Source of the DNA: Planctomycetota bacterium
GTDB taxonomy: Bacteria; Planctomycetota; Phycisphaerae; Sedimentisphaerales; Anaerohalosphaeraceae
Reading direction: 5' to 3'
Length of the DNA: 25,505 bases
NCBI GenBank assembly: GCA_030637065.1
Contig: DAOVVQ010000013.1
Span: 1-25,505, forward strand
Positions within the stretch are counted from its first letter, which is position 1. Every line of letters starts with the position of its first letter. Below the pieces are notes generated by a model. The model was not told the origin of the DNA. It saw only the letters and a list, made by a program, of their open reading frames with translations, and did not search any database. Of the stretch, positions 23,217 to 25,505 are shown one piece after another. Position numbers and translations under genes: made by a program.

Positions 23217-25505
23217 ATGAAGATCAGATTGACGGCGGTATTAATGCTTCTTGCGGTTGTTATTGGCGGGGAAGGATCGGTTTTTGGGCTGACAGTGTCG
23301 ATCATAACAGACCAGCCGCCCGGCTTAGGTGCGCAGCACGGGCTCAGGAAGATCATGCAGGCATTGGATAAAAAAGGCATTACCATCGAGCACACCGGCT
23401 CGCTCGAAAATGCCAGCGGCAGGATTAAGGTGGTAACAGGGGTAGCCTCCAGCGGCGGCGTAGCGACGGCGCTATTGAAGGAACACAGGATCGAACTTCC
23501 CGACAGCCCGGAGGCGCTGGTGATATCCCGGCTCAAGGAAGGCAGCACAGACATTTTGCTTATCAGCGGTACGGACGACCGGGGGCTGATGTACGCCGAG
23601 CTGGATGTCGCCGATCGGGTCGGCTGGGCGCAGGATGATGATATGCCCTTTGGCAGGGTCCGCAATATCATGGAACAGCCGGATGCCCCCGAGCGGGCAC
23701 TGGCGACATATACGATGCACCGGGAATATGTCGAGAGCTTTCTCTACGATGAGGAGTATTGGGCCCGCTATCTCGATATGTTGGCTGAGAACAGGTTCAA
23801 CAGCTTTGTGTTTATCTTAGGTTACAGCCCGGCGACGTGGCTTGCGCCTTCGTATCCATATTTTTTCGATGTGGAGGGCTTTCCCCAGATCAAGTTCGAG
23901 GACCTGACGAAGCAGCAGCAGCGGCGGAATCTAAATGCCCTCAACAGGATCATCGATATGACCCACGAGCGGGGGATGAATTTTACATTGGGCATCTGGG
24001 ACCATCTGCCCCGTCATAACAGCGAGTATAAGCTGCCGGTCGGTATCGACGAGGACAACGTCATCAGCTATACCGAGGCTGCACTGTCGAAGCTCCTCAA
24101 GGTCGTTCCCGAGCTGGACGCTTTGCAGTTCAGGATGCACTGGGAGTCGGGCCTGTCGAGGGATGAGCAGGTGCTGCTTGATTTCTGGGGCGGCGTATTC
24201 GAGACGATCAAGAATTCCGACCGCGATATAGGCGTGTATCTTCGGGCCAAGGGCCTTCCCGATTCGGTTATACAAAAAGCGGTCGATTCCGGTATCAGGT
24301 TTCGGATCACGACGAAGTACTGGGCCGAGCAGTTGGGTATGCCGTTTCATCCCGGCCATATCAACCGCCGCAACCAGCACGACCGGCGTCATCAATACGC
24401 GGACCTCTTAAAGTATCCAAAGGAATATGAGATGCACTGGAAGGTCTGGAATGGCGGGACAGCGAAGTTTCTGTTGTGGGGCGACCCGGAATATGTGCGG
24501 ACATTTACCGAGAGCACGCACCTCTACGGCGGCCAGGGTTTTGAGATAAAGCCAATGCTGGCGACGAAGATGGCGATGCATCCGAAGGAAAAACCCTTTG
24601 ACCTGATGGGCAAGCCTTATCAGTATTATGACTATGAATTCGAGCGTTACTGGCATTTTTTGCAGGTTTTCGGGCGGGTAAGCTACAATCCGCAGACGTC
24701 GTCGGAGATATGGCAAGAGCAGTTCAAGCGGCGATTCGGCGACAAGGCGGGCCCTTACGTGCAGAAGGCGGTCCATCGGGCCAGTGAAGTTCTGCCGCGG
24801 ATAATCGCGTATGCGATGACGCAGTTTCCGACTATGAGCGGATTTCCCGAGAAGCAAAGCGGCGGCAGGCTCGAACAATATGCAAAGACCAGACCGAGCG
24901 ATATTCAGACTTTTTTGGGTATGGATGAGGCAGCCGGGTTTCTATTAGAGGGCAAAGAATCGCCGAAGACATGGCCCCAGCAGACGAGTAAGTGGTTTGA
25001 GCAGACGTCGGCGGATATTTTAAGGCTCGCAGAGGAAGCTGAAAGACGCATCGGCGACGATCGAAATAAGGAATTCGACTCGACTATGGTGGATATGAGG
25101 ATCCTTGCCTATCTTGCGTTGTATCACGGCCAAAGAATCCCAGCCGGGATCAACTACCTGCTGTATGAGCAGACGGGCGATATGGCCGCTCTTAACCGGG
25201 CGATCCGTCACGAGAGTAAGGCGATAGATGCTTATGAAAAAATCGTCGAGTCAGCGGGTGATGTTTACGCCGATGATCTGATGATGGGACGCAGCGCCCC
25301 GCCGCACTGGCGGGATGAGTTGGCTATGCTCAAGGGCTGGCTTAAGGAGCTTAAGAAGTTGCAGAAGGAAAAGCAGACCGGGAAGGCCAAACACAAAACA
25401 ACGGCCCCGCCTAACCCGCCCCATCCTCCTAATCCGGCGGATGCCGATGCCCCAGGGCTAAAGCATAAGGCGATCACCAGCGCCAAACCGAACAGGCCGC
25501 TTACG
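23217..25505 (+). CDS. Large exported GH67/GH20-like glycosidase-type protein, 3' end outside window
   Basis: The frame is open for 763 codons from the ATG at 23217 (AGGA just upstream) to the window edge. Residues 1-24 look like a signal peptide. Residues 25-140 (TVSIITDQPPG..., VVTGVASSGGVATALL, ILLISGTDDRGLMYAELDVADRV) resemble the alpha/beta domain that precedes the barrel in GH67 and GH20 enzymes. A probable TIM barrel follows (about 165-480), with NRFNSFVFILGYSP, MNFTLGIWDH and FRMHWES; E310 is a candidate catalytic acid. A helical region (about 515-720) leads to a Lys-rich and Pro/Asn-rich linker (about 715-750), so another domain may follow. I cannot name the family or substrate; alpha-glucuronidase- or hexosaminidase-like activity is only a suggestion. 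Confidence 0.65.
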   Translation, partial: MKIRLTAVLMLLAVVIGGEGSVFGLTVSIITDQPPGLGAQHGLRKIMQALDKKGITIEHTGSLENASGRIKVVTGVASSGGVATALLKEHRIELPDSPEALVISRLKEGSTDILLISGTDDRGLMYAELDVADRVGWAQDDDMPFGRVRNIMEQPDAPERALATYTMHREYVESFLYDEEYWARYLDMLAENRFNSFVFILGYSPATWLAPSYPYFFDVEGFPQIKFEDLTKQQQRRNLNALNRIIDMTHERGMNFTLGIWDHLPRHNSEYKLPVGIDEDNVISYTEAALSKLLKVVPELDALQFRMHWESGLSRDEQVLLDFWGGVFETIKNSDRDIGVYLRAKGLPDSVIQKAVDSGIRFRITTKYWAEQLGMPFHPGHINRRNQHDRRHQYADLLKYPKEYEMHWKVWNGGTAKFLLWGDPEYVRTFTESTHLYGGQGFEIKPMLATKMAMHPKEKPFDLMGKPYQYYDYEFERYWHFLQVFGRVSYNPQTSSEIWQEQFKRRFGDKAGPYVQKAVHRASEVLPRIIAYAMTQFPTMSGFPEKQSGGRLEQYAKTRPSDIQTFLGMDEAAGFLLEGKESPKTWPQQTSKWFEQTSADILRLAEEAERRIGDDRNKEFDSTMVDMRILAYLALYHGQRIPAGINYLLYEQTGDMAALNRAIRHESKAIDAYEKIVESAGDVYADDLMMGRSAPPHWRDELAMLKGWLKELKKLQKEKQTGKAKHKTTAPPNPPHPPNPADADAPGLKHKAITSAKPNRPLT

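Overview
The window looks like a chromosomal segment from a heterotrophic, polysaccharide-degrading bacterium. My best guess is a planctomycete-type organism (Planctomycetota, Phycisphaerae-like), inferred from the mix of Tat-exported sulfatase, Tat-tagged aldo/keto reductase, lipoprotein glycosidases, a pyrophosphate-type phosphofructokinase, a LarA-family protein and several families of short dispersed repeats. No marker gene fixes the taxonomy, so this is tentative.

Layout. (1) 1-353: the 3' end of a CCA-adding tRNA nucleotidyltransferase, then a tRNA-Ala(GGC) with its own strong promoter and no encoded CCA. (2) 463-12670, minus strand: an eight-gene run read from right to left as PPi-type phosphofructokinase, class II ketose-bisphosphate aldolase, FucI/AraA-type sugar isomerase, (167-bp gap with a REP-like double hairpin), triosephosphate-isomerase homologue, LarA-type protein, clan GH-D alpha-galactosidase-like enzyme, SGLT-type sodium/sugar symporter and GH2 beta-galactosidase. 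(3) 13038-15206, minus: a second clan GH-D enzyme with its own probable promoter. (4) 15378-15628: the remnant of a glycerophosphodiester phosphodiesterase gene and a palindromic repeat/terminator. (5) 15711-17342, plus: a Cys-type sulfatase behind a good promoter, converging with a Tat-tagged aldo/keto reductase (17393-18421, minus). (6) 18637-22261, plus: a GH5-like lipoprotein and a lipoprotein GH2 beta-galactosidase. (7) 22614-23153: a PhoD-type phosphatase gene cut down to its N-terminal domain, ending inside a palindromic repeat. (8) 23217 to the window end: a large exported protein resembling GH67/GH20-type glycosidases, incomplete.

How it may work together. Exported or lipid-anchored galactosidases, the GH5-like enzyme and the sulfatase would trim a galactose-rich, probably sulfated glycan. 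The symporter, which keeps residues I recall as galactose ligands of vSGLT, would import the sugar. The co-transcribed isomerase, PFK homologue, bisphosphate aldolase and TIM homologue form a self-contained glycolysis-like module: aldose to ketose, phosphorylation, aldol cleavage, triose-phosphate interconversion. For galactose this would be a tagatose-type route independent of the Leloir pathway and of a PTS. The kinase for a first phosphorylation is not visible. The PFK and TIM homologues carry unusual active-site motifs, and the role of the LarA protein is unexplained. This operon is the part of the window most likely to encode an undescribed pathway.

There is no transcriptional regulator, sulfatase-maturing enzyme, SusC/SusD pair, CRISPR array, integrase or transposase in the window.
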